From positions 1 through 44,743 of the forward strand of contig NZ_JBHULY010000012.1 in NCBI RefSeq assembly GCF_042684665.1: a stretch of 44,743 bases of DNA, given 5' to 3'. The notes beneath the pieces are model-generated. The model searched no databases, was not told the DNA's origin, and worked only from the letters and a program-made list of their open reading frames with translations. Shown piece by piece: positions 6,613-14,723 of this stretch; within the stretch, counting starts at the first letter, position 1, and every line of letters begins with the position of its first letter. Made by a program: the position numbers and the translations under genes. The DNA is from Jejuia rubra (lineage in GTDB: Bacteria > Bacteroidota > Bacteroidia > Flavobacteriales > Flavobacteriaceae).

Positions 6613-9390
6613 ATGAACTACAACGATTACATCAAAGAAATTGAAGAAAGAAAAGCTCAGGGCTTGCACCCTAAGCCAATAGATGGAGGTGAATTATTGA
6701 GTGAAATTATTGCTCAAATTAAGGATGTAAATAATGCGCATCGTGAGGATTCTCTTAACTTTTTCATTTATAATGTTTTGCCTGGTACAACTAGTGCGGC
6801 AGGGGTGAAAGCGAAGTTTTTAAAAGAGATTATTCTCGGTGAATCCGTAGTTGAAGAAATAACATCAACTTTCGCTTTTGAACTATTGTCCCATATGAAA
6901 GGAGGGCCATCTATTGAGGTGCTTTTGGATCTGGTTTTGGAACAAAAAGATATCGATATAGCACAGAAGGCTGCAGAAGTTCTAAAAACGCAAGTTTTCC
7001 TGTACGAGGCGGATACTGAAAGACTCGAGGATGCCGTAAAGAAAGGTTGCCCTATTTCAAAAGGTATTATTGAAAGCTACGCACAGGCGGAGTTCTTCAC
7101 TAAATTACCTGAAGTTGAAGAGGAAATTCAGGTGGTGACATATATTGCTGGAGTAGGTGATATTTCTACGGATTTATTGTCTCCAGGGGCGGATGCGCAC
7201 TCAAGATCAGATAGAGAATTGCACGGACAATGTATTTTTGAGCATAACAAGGATATGCAACAAGAAGTGTTGGCTTTAAAAGAGCAGCACCCTGATAAAC
7301 GTGTGATGTTAATCGCTGAAAAAGGAACTATGGGCGTAGGTTCTTCAAGAATGTCTGGAGTAAACAATGTGGCACTTTGGACAGGTATTTCATCTAGCCC
7401 ATACGTACCGTTTATCAATATTGCTCCAGTAATTGCTGGGACTAATGGAATTGCACCAATTTTCTTAACAACTGTTGGAGTAACTGGAGGAATCGGAATC
7501 GACCTTAAAAACTGGGTGACTAAAAAGGATGCCGAAGGTAACACCATTTACGATGCTGATGGCGAGCCCTTATTAGAACAAGTATATTCTGTTGAAACAG
7601 GAACTGTTTTAACGATCAATACAAAAGAAAAGAAATTATATAACGGAGATCAAGAATTAAAAGATATCTCTGCGGCTTTAACGCCTCAAAAGGTGGAGTT
7701 CATTAAGGCTGGAGGTTCTTATGCGGTGGTTTTCGGTAAAAAATTACAAACTTTTGCATGTAAGGTTTTAGGTATAGATGTACCTCAAGTATATGCGCCT
7801 TCAAAAGAGATTTCTATTGAAGGACAAGGTTTAACAGCGGTTGAAAAAATCTTCAACAAAAATGCTGTTGGAACCACTCCGGGGAAAACGTTACATACAG
7901 GATCTAATGTTCGAGTTGAGGTGAACATTGTGGGATCTCAGGATACTACAGGTTTAATGACGTCTCAGGAGTTAGAAATGATGGCAGCAACAGTAGTTTC
8001 TCCTATTGTTGATGCTAGTTATCAATCAGGTTGTCATACGGCTTCGGTATGGGATGATAAGTCAAAAGCGAACATTCCTAAGCTAATGAAGTTTATGAAC
8101 GACTTTGGGTTGATCACGGCTCGTGACCCTAAAGGTGTTTACCATGCCATGACCGATGTAATCCATAAAGTATTAAATGATATTACAGTTGATGATTGGG
8201 ATATTATCATTGGAGGGGACTCACATACGCGTATGTCTAAAGGTGTAGCTTTTGGTGCAGATTCAGGAACCGTTGCCCTAGCATTGGCTACAGGTGAGGC
8301 TACCATGCCAATTCCAGAATCAGTGAAGGTAACCTTTAAAGGAAATATGAGGAGTTTCATGGATTTCCGTGATGTAGTACACGCCACTCAGCAACAAATG
8401 TTAAAGCAGTTTGGTGGTGAAAACGTATTTCAAGGAAGAATCATTGAGGTTCATATCGGTACATTAACTTCTGATCAAGCCTTTACATTTACAGACTGGA
8501 CCGCTGAAATGAAAGCTAAAGCATCTATCTGTATTTCAGAAGACGACACTTTAATCGAATCTTTAGAGATTGCAAGAGATCGTATCCAAATCATGATTGA
8601 AAAAGGTATGGATAACGAAAATAAAGTGCTTCAAGGTTTAGTTGATAAAGCGAATACTAGAATTTCAGAGGTTAAGACTGGAATCAAACCTGCTTTAAAA
8701 CCAGATGCTAATGCGAAGTATTATGCTGAGGTTGAAATCGACTTAGATGAAATTGCTGAGCCTATGATTGCCGATCCAGATGTAAATAATGATGATCCAT
8801 CAAAACGTTATACGCACGATACGATCCGTCCATTATCTTATTACGGTGGTACTAAGCAAGTAGATTTAGGATTTGTTGGGTCTTGTATGGTTCACAAAGG
8901 AGATATGAAGATTTTGGCTCAAATGTTAAAGAACATTGAAGCGCAACATGGTAAAGTGGAGTTCAACGCACCGTTGGTGGTAGCACCTCCAACATATAAC
9001 ATTGTAGATGAGCTAAAGGAAGAAGGAGATTGGGAAGTATTACAGAAGTACTCGGGTTTTGAGTTTGACGATAGCGCACCAAAAGGATTGGCTCGTACCA
9101 AGTATGAAAACATGCTATATTTAGAGCGTCCGGGGTGTAACCTTTGTATGGGTAACCAAGAAAAGGCGGAACCAGGAGATACCGTTATGGCAACTTCTAC
9201 ACGACTGTTCCAAGGAAGAGTTGTGAAAGATTCTGGCGAAAAGAAAGGAGAATCTTTGTTGTCTTCAACTCCGGTGGTTGTATTGTCCACAATCTTAGGA
9301 AGAACCCCAACAATGCAAGAATATGAGGTTGCGGTAGACGGTATTGTGTTGACCAAGTTTAAGCCGTCACAAAAGGAATTGGTAATGTAG
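6613..9390 (+). CDS. acnB: Aconitate hydratase B / 2-methylisocitrate dehydratase
   Basis: This 925-residue cytoplasmic enzyme interconverts citrate and isocitrate in the TCA cycle and, in this family, also dehydrates 2-methylisocitrate. The N-terminal HEAT-like helical domain (about 1-160) and the following swivel domain distinguish AcnB from AcnA. The 4Fe-4S ligands are visible as Cys758 (Gly-Ser-Cys-Met) and the Cys842-Asn-Leu-Cys845-Met-Gly-Asn pair. Length matches the family. The gene stands alone between a regulatory region with a 16-bp palindrome and a strong terminator, so it has its own transcript. A second, differently built aconitase follows directly. Confidence 0.96.
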   Translation: MNYNDYIKEIEERKAQGLHPKPIDGGELLSEIIAQIKDVNNAHREDSLNFFIYNVLPGTTSAAGVKAKFLKEIILGESVVEEITSTFAFELLSHMKGGPSIEVLLDLVLEQKDIDIAQKAAEVLKTQVFLYEADTERLEDAVKKGCPISKGIIESYAQAEFFTKLPEVEEEIQVVTYIAGVGDISTDLLSPGADAHSRSDRELHGQCIFEHNKDMQQEVLALKEQHPDKRVMLIAEKGTMGVGSSRMSGVNNVALWTGISSSPYVPFINIAPVIAGTNGIAPIFLTTVGVTGGIGIDLKNWVTKKDAEGNTIYDADGEPLLEQVYSVETGTVLTINTKEKKLYNGDQELKDISAALTPQKVEFIKAGGSYAVVFGKKLQTFACKVLGIDVPQVYAPSKEISIEGQGLTAVEKIFNKNAVGTTPGKTLHTGSNVRVEVNIVGSQDTTGLMTSQELEMMAATVVSPIVDASYQSGCHTASVWDDKSKANIPKLMKFMNDFGLITARDPKGVYHAMTDVIHKVLNDITVDDWDIIIGGDSHTRMSKGVAFGADSGTVALALATGEATMPIPESVKVTFKGNMRSFMDFRDVVHATQQQMLKQFGGENVFQGRIIEVHIGTLTSDQAFTFTDWTAEMKAKASICISEDDTLIESLEIARDRIQIMIEKGMDNENKVLQGLVDKANTRISEVKTGIKPALKPDANAKYYAEVEIDLDEIAEPMIADPDVNNDDPSKRYTHDTIRPLSYYGGTKQVDLGFVGSCMVHKGDMKILAQMLKNIEAQHGKVEFNAPLVVAPPTYNIVDELKEEGDWEVLQKYSGFEFDDSAPKGLARTKYENMLYLERPGCNLCMGNQEKAEPGDTVMATSTRLFQGRVVKDSGEKKGESLLSSTPVVVLSTILGRTPTMQEYEVAVDGIVLTKFKPSQKELVM

Positions 9391-9412
9391 TTGTTGAAAA
9401 TTTTAAATAATT

Positions 9413-9446
9413 AAAAGCCTGGGTTTTAATGCTCAGGCTTTTTTGT
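9413..9446 (+). terminator. Rho-independent terminator after acnB
   Basis: The stem AAAAGCCTG (9413-9421) pairs with CAGGCTTTT (9434-9442), with a 12-base loop, and runs into six consecutive T. It begins 22 bases after the acnB stop. Confidence 0.85.
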
Positions 9447-9517
9447 TACTACCAGTTTCATATTGAAATTATTTAAAAGATAGATTTTGACAAAGTTGGA
9501 ATAAACTAAGTCTATTT

Positions 9518-9547
9518 TTTGAATATAAAAACAGCCTCGTAATTTCG
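9518..9547 (+). promoter_or_regulatory. Promoter of the second aconitase gene
   Basis: TTTG at 9518-9521, 18 bases, then TAATTTCG at 9540-9547 (seven of eight positions of TAnnTTTG). It lies 50 bases before the ATG and after the acnB terminator, so the two aconitases have separate transcripts. Confidence 0.55.
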
Positions 9548-9597
9548 TATATTAGTGCAACTTAAAATAAACTACTAAAAATTAAAACGGATAATAT

Positions 9598-11865
9598 ATG
9601 GCATTTGATATTGAAATGATTAAGGGCGTTTACTCCAAAATGGCTAAAAACGTCGATAAAGCCCGTGAAGTTGTTGGAAAGCCATTGACGCTTTCTGAAA
9701 AAATATTATATAACCACTTATGGGATGGTGCGCCGGACAAGGCATTTGTAAGAGGAAAGGATTATGTGGATTTTGCCCCGGATAGAATTGCATGTCAAGA
9801 TGCTACAGCACAAATGGCCTTGTTGCAGTTTATGCAAGCAGGAAAAAGTAAAGTAGCGGTGCCAACAACTGTGCATTGCGACCACTTGATCCAAGCCAAA
9901 GAAGGTGCCGCAACGGATTTAAAACACGCCAACAATGTAAGTAGTGAGGTGTTCAATTTTCTTGAATCTGTATCCAATAAATACGGTATTGGATTCTGGA
10001 AACCTGGTGCAGGGATTATTCATCAAGTGGTTTTAGAAAATTATGCATTCCCTGGCGGGATGATGATTGGTACGGATTCGCACACTGTAAATGCAGGAGG
10101 TTTGGGCATGGTAGCCATTGGTGTGGGTGGAGCAGATGCTGTAGATGTTATGGCAGGTATGGCTTGGGAATTGAAGTTTCCTAAATTGATTGGTGTTAAA
10201 TTGACCGGAAAGCTGTCAGGTTGGACAGCACCTAAAGATGTGATATTAAAAGTGGCCGAAATACTTACTGTTAAAGGCGGAACAGGGGCTATTGTTGAAT
10301 ATTTTGGCCCGGGAGCTTTGGCCATGTCCTGTACAGGTAAAGGTACTATCTGTAATATGGGAGCCGAGATAGGAGCAACTACCTCTACTTTTGGTTATGA
10401 TGATTCTATGGAACGCTATTTAAAAGCCACGGATAGGGAAGACGTTGCCGAAGAAGCCAATAAAATTAGGGAATACTTAACTGCAGACCCTGAGGTTTAT
10501 GCCAATCCGGAACAGTATTTCGACCAATTGATAGAAATTAACCTATCAGAGTTGAGCCCATTGTTAAATGGCCCTTTCACTCCAGATTTATCCACTCCAG
10601 TAGGTTCTGAAATGACCGGTAAGGCTAAAGATAATGATTGGCCTATAAAGGTAGAATGGGGCTTAATAGGCTCTTGTACTAATTCGTCCTACGAAGATTT
10701 ATCGCGAGCTTCATCAATTGCGCAACAGGCATTGGATAAAGGCCTAAAAACCAAAGCTGAGTTTGGTATTAACCCGGGTTCGGAACAGGTAAGATATACC
10801 GCCGAGCGGGATGGTATCCTCCAAGTGTTTGAAAAACTGGACGCGAAAATATTTACTAACGCCTGCGGGCCATGTATCGGGCAGTGGGCAAGATATAGCG
10901 ATCCAAAGAACGCACCAAAAAACAGTATTGTCCATTCCTTTAACCGAAACTTTGCAAAGCGTGCTGATGGAAATCCAAATACCCACGCCTTTGTAGCTTC
11001 ACCCGAAATTACGGCGGCTATTGCCATAGCTGGGCGGTTGGATTTTAATCCGATGACCGACAGCCTTATCAACGAAAATGGCGAAGAAGTGATGTTGGAC
11101 GAACCCACAGGATGGGAATTGCCACCAAAAGGTTTTGATGTGAAGGATAATGGTTATTTAGAGCCAGAAGAGGATGGGAGCCATGTAAATGTTGTTGTAA
11201 ATGAAACTTCAGAACGTTTACAGTTATTAACGCCATTTGAGCCACTAGGTGATACCATTACTGGAGCAAAACTTTTGATTAAAGCTTTCGGAAAATGTAC
11301 TACCGACCATATTTCCATGGCTGGGCCTTGGTTGCGCTTTAGAGGGCACTTGGATAACATTGCTAATAATACCTTGATTGGAGCCGTTAATGCCTTTAAT
11401 CAAAAAACCAACTTTGTAAAGAATCAATTGACTGGCGAATATGGCGGTGTGCCGGACGTACAGCGACAATATAAAAAGGCCGGAATAAAAACTATTGTGG
11501 TTGGCGACCATAATTATGGTGAAGGTTCTTCCCGTGAACATGCGGCAATGCAACCAAGACATTTAGGCGTTGCTGCTGTAATTGTAAAATCTTTTGCGCG
11601 TATTCACGAAACCAATCTTAAAAAGCAAGGGATGCTAGGTTTAACCTTTGCCAATGAGAATGATTACGATTTAATTCAAGAAGACGATACTTTCAACTTT
11701 TTGGATTTAAACGAATTTGCACCAGACAAACAGTTAACTCTAGAGGTGGTGCATGCAGACGGAAGTAAAGATGCTATTAAGTTAAACCATTCATATAACG
11801 AAGCGCAAATTGCATGGTATAATGAAGGTTCTGCCCTTAATTTGATTAAGAAGCAAAATGCTTAA
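9598..11865 (+). CDS. acnA: Aconitate hydratase, mitochondrial-type (AcnA family)
   Basis: This 755-residue aconitase has domain order catalytic 1-3 followed by the swivel domain, with the length typical of mitochondrial aconitase rather than the longer bacterial AcnA of about 890 residues. The 4Fe-4S cluster ligands are Cys360 (Ser-Cys-Thr-Asn-Ser) and the pair Cys423-Gly-Pro-Cys426. The swivel motif Gly-Glu-Gly-Ser-Ser-Arg-Glu-His lies near residues 640-650. It catalyses citrate/isocitrate interconversion in the TCA cycle. It lies 207 bases after acnB and ends in a bidirectional terminator. Having both aconitase architectures adjacent suggests they are used under different iron or oxidative conditions, which is inference from other bacteria with two aconitases. 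Confidence 0.95.
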   Translation: MAFDIEMIKGVYSKMAKNVDKAREVVGKPLTLSEKILYNHLWDGAPDKAFVRGKDYVDFAPDRIACQDATAQMALLQFMQAGKSKVAVPTTVHCDHLIQAKEGAATDLKHANNVSSEVFNFLESVSNKYGIGFWKPGAGIIHQVVLENYAFPGGMMIGTDSHTVNAGGLGMVAIGVGGADAVDVMAGMAWELKFPKLIGVKLTGKLSGWTAPKDVILKVAEILTVKGGTGAIVEYFGPGALAMSCTGKGTICNMGAEIGATTSTFGYDDSMERYLKATDREDVAEEANKIREYLTADPEVYANPEQYFDQLIEINLSELSPLLNGPFTPDLSTPVGSEMTGKAKDNDWPIKVEWGLIGSCTNSSYEDLSRASSIAQQALDKGLKTKAEFGINPGSEQVRYTAERDGILQVFEKLDAKIFTNACGPCIGQWARYSDPKNAPKNSIVHSFNRNFAKRADGNPNTHAFVASPEITAAIAIAGRLDFNPMTDSLINENGEEVMLDEPTGWELPPKGFDVKDNGYLEPEEDGSHVNVVVNETSERLQLLTPFEPLGDTITGAKLLIKAFGKCTTDHISMAGPWLRFRGHLDNIANNTLIGAVNAFNQKTNFVKNQLTGEYGGVPDVQRQYKKAGIKTIVVGDHNYGEGSSREHAAMQPRHLGVAAVIVKSFARIHETNLKKQGMLGLTFANENDYDLIQEDDTFNFLDLNEFAPDKQLTLEVVHADGSKDAIKLNHSYNEAQIAWYNEGSALNLIKKQNA

Positions 11866-11878
11866 TTTGATTTAAATG

Positions 11879-11919
11879 AAAAACCTGCAAGGCATTTTAT
11901 TGCTCTTGCAGGTTTTTTT
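11879..11919. terminator. Bidirectional terminator between acnA and the barrel gene
   Basis: AAAAACCTGCAAG (11879-11891) pairs with CTTGCAGGTTTTT, with A-run on the left and T-run on the right, so it can end transcription from both sides. The reverse-strand barrel gene ends 18 bases further on. Confidence 0.85.
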
Positions 11920-11936
11920 ATAAACTGTACTTTCCA

Positions 11937-12581
11937 CTATAGCAATAGAGACAAACTCAAAATTAATTGGTCTGGCCTGGTGTCCAAACGGCTCAGGGCA
12001 TTCGGGTCAGAAGTAATATTGTTATTGATAAAGGTAGCTTCATTATTACTAAAGCCCCTTTCGTATCTCAAATCTATACCCAATTTTTTTAGATTAAAAC
12101 CGATACCAAAATTAAGTCCAACGGAAAAATCGTTCTCAATATCACCAATGGTGATACCGTCAAATTCGGTATCCAAAATATACTGAAATGCCGGCCCACC
12201 AAAGACGCTTAGAGGACCAATTACTTTAGCACCAACTAAAATTGGGGCGTCCAATTTTTGCATTTTGAAATCATTGTTGTTGTATTCACTTTTTGTACTG
12301 GTGTACATAAGCTCTGGTCTTAGGTATACTTTCTTGCCAATTTTACCAAAAAGCCCAACATGAAAACCTACATTTCTGTCTGGATTCTGGGCATTATCGC
12401 CAATCGATTCAAAGTAATCTCCGTTGGCGTTATAGTTTAATCCTCCTTTTAGACCTATGCCTGTTTGGGTCTGGGCAAAGCCGGAGATTGTTGTTAAAAC
12501 CAGGGCGATAACGAGCAATATCATTTTTCCTTTAGAGATATGGGTTTTCAACTCTCTTTTTAATTCGTGTGTGTTCTTCAT
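11937..12581 (-). CDS. Outer-membrane beta-barrel (porin-family) protein
   Basis: This 214-residue protein has a signal peptide ending Gly-Phe-Ala-Gln (residues 34-37). Its alternating short amphipathic strands have the glycine and aromatic pattern of small 8-strand OmpA/OmpX-like barrels: Ile-Gly-Leu-Lys-Gly-Gly-Leu-Asn near the mature start, Leu-Arg-Pro-Glu-Leu-Met-Tyr-Thr near 90, and a last strand rich in Leu and Ser. The family is the Bacteroidota 'outer membrane protein beta-barrel domain' group, whose functions are mostly unknown. The N-terminal 19 residues before an internal Met20 are charged and unusually long. Without them the signal peptide would lack its positive end, so I keep the longer start. 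It is a single-gene unit sharing a terminator with acnA. Confidence 0.82.
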   Translation of the reverse strand: MKNTHELKRELKTHISKGKMILLVIALVLTTISGFAQTQTGIGLKGGLNYNANGDYFESIGDNAQNPDRNVGFHVGLFGKIGKKVYLRPELMYTSTKSEYNNNDFKMQKLDAPILVGAKVIGPLSVFGGPAFQYILDTEFDGITIGDIENDFSVGLNFGIGFNLKKLGIDLRYERGFSNNEATFINNNITSDPNALSRLDTRPDQLILSLSLLL

Positions 12582-12685
12582 AATTATTCGTTTTAAGATT
12601 TGAAGTTTAATATCAAAAACGTTGCCAAAAGCCTTTTATTCTTTTGGAATGGATTTTTTTAAGCAGGGGGATGAAAATGTAAGTA

Positions 12686-12722
12686 TTAAAAAAGGGTTCA
12701 TTTTATAAAAACGAACCCTTCA
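12686..12722 (-). terminator. Terminator of the transketolase operon
   Basis: AAGGGTTC (12692-12699) and GAACCCTT (12713-12720) form an 8-bp stem that can extend through a mismatch into TTTT/AAAA. On the reverse strand it is followed by a run of T. It lies about 22 bases beyond the stop of the transketolase C-terminal subunit gene. Confidence 0.75.
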
Positions 12723-12743
12723 AAATTTTGTCAGGAATTAATT

Positions 12744-13697
12744 CTATTTCCTTTGGATAACAACTTTCGCTCTTTCTACAATAGATGCGCTGTTCAATCC
12801 ATATTTTTCCATTAACTGTGCAGGGGTTCCAGACTCTCCAAATGTGTCGTTCGTCCCAATAAATTCCTGAGGAGCAGGGTTGTTTAAAGCCAAGGTACGT
12901 GCTACACTTTCTCCAAGTCCACCCAGGATATTGTGTTCCTCTGCCGTTACCACGCATCCTGTTTTAGCAACCGATTCAAGAATTGCCTCCTCATCTAAAG
13001 GTTTTATTGTATGTATATTGATAACCTCTGCAGATATTCCTTGCTGATCTAATACTTTGGAGGCCTCAAGTGCTTCCCATACCAAATGGCCTGTAGCTAT
13101 TATGGTTACATCATTGCCTTCTGTCAATTTTATGGCTTTTCCAATTTCAAAAGTTTGGTCGGCAGGTGTAAAAATAGGAACAGATGGTCTTCCAAAACGC
13201 AGATAAACTGGTCCAACGTGGTCTGCAATAGCTATGGTAGCTGCTTTGGTTTGGTTATAGTCACAGGGGTTTATAACCGTCATACCCGGTAGCATTTTCA
13301 TCATACCAATATCTTCAAGTATTTGATGCGTTGCTCCATCTTCACCTAGAGTTAATCCAGCGTGAGACGCACAAATTTTCACATTCTTACCCGAATAGGC
13401 AATAGATTGACGGATTTGGTCATAAACCCTACCTGTTGAGAAATTGGCAAATGTTCCTGTGAACGGAATCTTTCCACCAATCGTCAAACCTGCGGCAATC
13501 CCCATCATATTGGCTTCCGCAATTCCTATTTGAAAGAAGCGCTCAGGGTTTTCTTTTATAAACTCGTTCATTTTTAAAGAACCAATTAAATCCGCGCAAA
13601 GTGCAACCACATTAGGGTTGGTTCTTCCCAATTCAGCCAGTCCAGCTCCAAAACCACTTCTTGTATCTTTCTTCTCTGTATAAGTGTATGTTTTCAT
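12744..13697 (-). CDS. Transketolase, C-terminal subunit
   Basis: This 317-residue second half of a split transketolase contains the pyrimidine-binding domain (about 1-190) and the C-terminal transketolase domain (about 200-317). The motif Ile-Gly-Ile-Ala-Glu-Ala-Asn-Met-Met-Gly carries the glutamate that activates thiamine diphosphate. The pair transfers two-carbon ketol units in the non-oxidative pentose phosphate pathway. The N-terminal subunit gene lies 18 bases upstream on the same strand, so the two are co-transcribed and should form one heteromeric enzyme. It is not a broken full-length gene, because both halves have complete domain boundaries and their own starts. A terminator follows. 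Confidence 0.93.
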   Translation of the reverse strand: MKTYTYTEKKDTRSGFGAGLAELGRTNPNVVALCADLIGSLKMNEFIKENPERFFQIGIAEANMMGIAAGLTIGGKIPFTGTFANFSTGRVYDQIRQSIAYSGKNVKICASHAGLTLGEDGATHQILEDIGMMKMLPGMTVINPCDYNQTKAATIAIADHVGPVYLRFGRPSVPIFTPADQTFEIGKAIKLTEGNDVTIIATGHLVWEALEASKVLDQQGISAEVINIHTIKPLDEEAILESVAKTGCVVTAEEHNILGGLGESVARTLALNNPAPQEFIGTNDTFGESGTPAQLMEKYGLNSASIVERAKVVIQRK

Positions 13698-13715
13698 TTT
13701 TCCTTGTGTAAGTGG

Positions 13716-14561
13716 TTAGTAATCGCCTAGGGTTTCAGGGTTTTGCTCCAAACCAATAGCTAATTGCTCATCGTTCGGTGCTTTCCCGTGCCACGCATGT
13801 GTATGCATCATAAAATCCACACCATTACCCATTACGGTGGTTAACAAAACACAAACTGGCTTTCCTTTTCCAGTTTGGGCTTTCGCTTTTTTCATACCTT
13901 CAATCACCGCTTCCAGGTTATTACCGTCCTTAATTTCCAAAACGAGCCAGCCAAAAGCTTCAAACTTTGCTTTCAGGTCACCCATCGGTAAGACATCATT
14001 GGTGGCACCATCGATTTGCTGTCCGTTGTAATCGACCGTTGAAATCAAATTGTCCACATTATTACCGGCGGCATACATAATTGCTTCCCAATTTTGCCCC
14101 TCTTGTAATTCTCCATCACCGTGCAAGGAATACACGATTTTATCATCGTTGTTCAATTTTTTGGCTTGTGCCGCACCAATTGCTACGGACATACCTTGAC
14201 CTAAAGAACCTGAGGCAATTCTCACTCCTGGTAAGCCCTCGTGGGTTGTAGGGTGTCCTTGCAAACGGGAATCAATCAATCTAAAGGTGCTCAATTCCTC
14301 AACCGGAAAGTACCCCGCTCTGGCCAGAACACTATAGAAAACTGGAGAAATATGACCATTGGACAAGAAGAACAAATCCTCACCTATCCCGTCCATATCA
14401 AATAAGTCTTTGGTTTCCATGAGATTGTTGTAAAGCGCAACGAAAAATTCAGTACAGCCCAAAGAACCTCCAGGGTGCCCTGAATTCACTTTGTGTACCT
14501 GTCTTAAGATATCCCTTCGCACCTGCGTACAAATATCTTCTAAGTGTTTAATGTCTGGCAT
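13716..14561 (-). CDS. Transketolase, N-terminal subunit
   Basis: This is the first half of the split transketolase, 281 residues from the ATG at 14561. It holds the thiamine diphosphate binding motif Gly-Asp-Gly-Glu-Leu-Gln-Glu-Gly followed by the metal-binding Asn region, and the entry motif Asn-Ser-Gly-His-Pro-Gly-Gly-Ser-Leu-Gly. The reading frame could be extended to an ATG at 14588. However, the promoter at 14586-14616 places the transcription start near 14580, inside that extension, so the shorter start is the only one that would be on the mRNA. The start also fits the family's usual Met-Pro-Asp opening as I recall it. It is followed by the C-terminal subunit after 18 bases. Confidence 0.92.
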   Translation of the reverse strand: MPDIKHLEDICTQVRRDILRQVHKVNSGHPGGSLGCTEFFVALYNNLMETKDLFDMDGIGEDLFFLSNGHISPVFYSVLARAGYFPVEELSTFRLIDSRLQGHPTTHEGLPGVRIASGSLGQGMSVAIGAAQAKKLNNDDKIVYSLHGDGELQEGQNWEAIMYAAGNNVDNLISTVDYNGQQIDGATNDVLPMGDLKAKFEAFGWLVLEIKDGNNLEAVIEGMKKAKAQTGKGKPVCVLLTTVMGNGVDFMMHTHAWHGKAPNDEQLAIGLEQNPETLGDY

Positions 14562-14585
14562 GTTAAATGATTGTTTTTTGCCCGA

Positions 14586-14616
14586 CAAAAATAGGAGATT
14601 AGAATAGTTTTACAAA
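14586..14616 (-). promoter_or_regulatory. Promoter of the split transketolase operon
   Basis: On the reverse strand TTTG (14613-14616), exactly 19 bases, then TATTTTTG (14586-14593): a full match to the Bacteroidota consensus. The expected transcript start, near 14580, decides the downstream start codon of the first gene. Confidence 0.7.
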
Positions 14617-14696
14617 GTATAACTGGTGCAATTATTTTCATTTTCACGAAACCTTTAAGTACTGTTAATAAGTTTATTTTTTTGATATAAAATATG

Positions 14697-14704
14697 TAGG
14701 TTTG
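14697..14704 (+). promoter_or_regulatory. -7 element of the tgt promoter
   Basis: TAGGTTTG matches TAnnTTTG and lies 20 bases before the tgt ATG. I do not see a well-spaced -33 element, so this is a partial promoter call. Confidence 0.4.
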
Positions 14705-14723
14705 CGCACCGGTTATTAGGCTT

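Noticed and set aside
12703..12957. Small reverse-strand frame overlapping the transketolase C-terminal gene
   Set aside because: It lies out of frame in a strongly supported transketolase gene and covers the terminator.
12744..14561. Transketolase gene broken by a frameshift
   Set aside because: The two halves have complete domain boundaries, separate starts and an 18-base spacer; split transketolases are a recognised arrangement.
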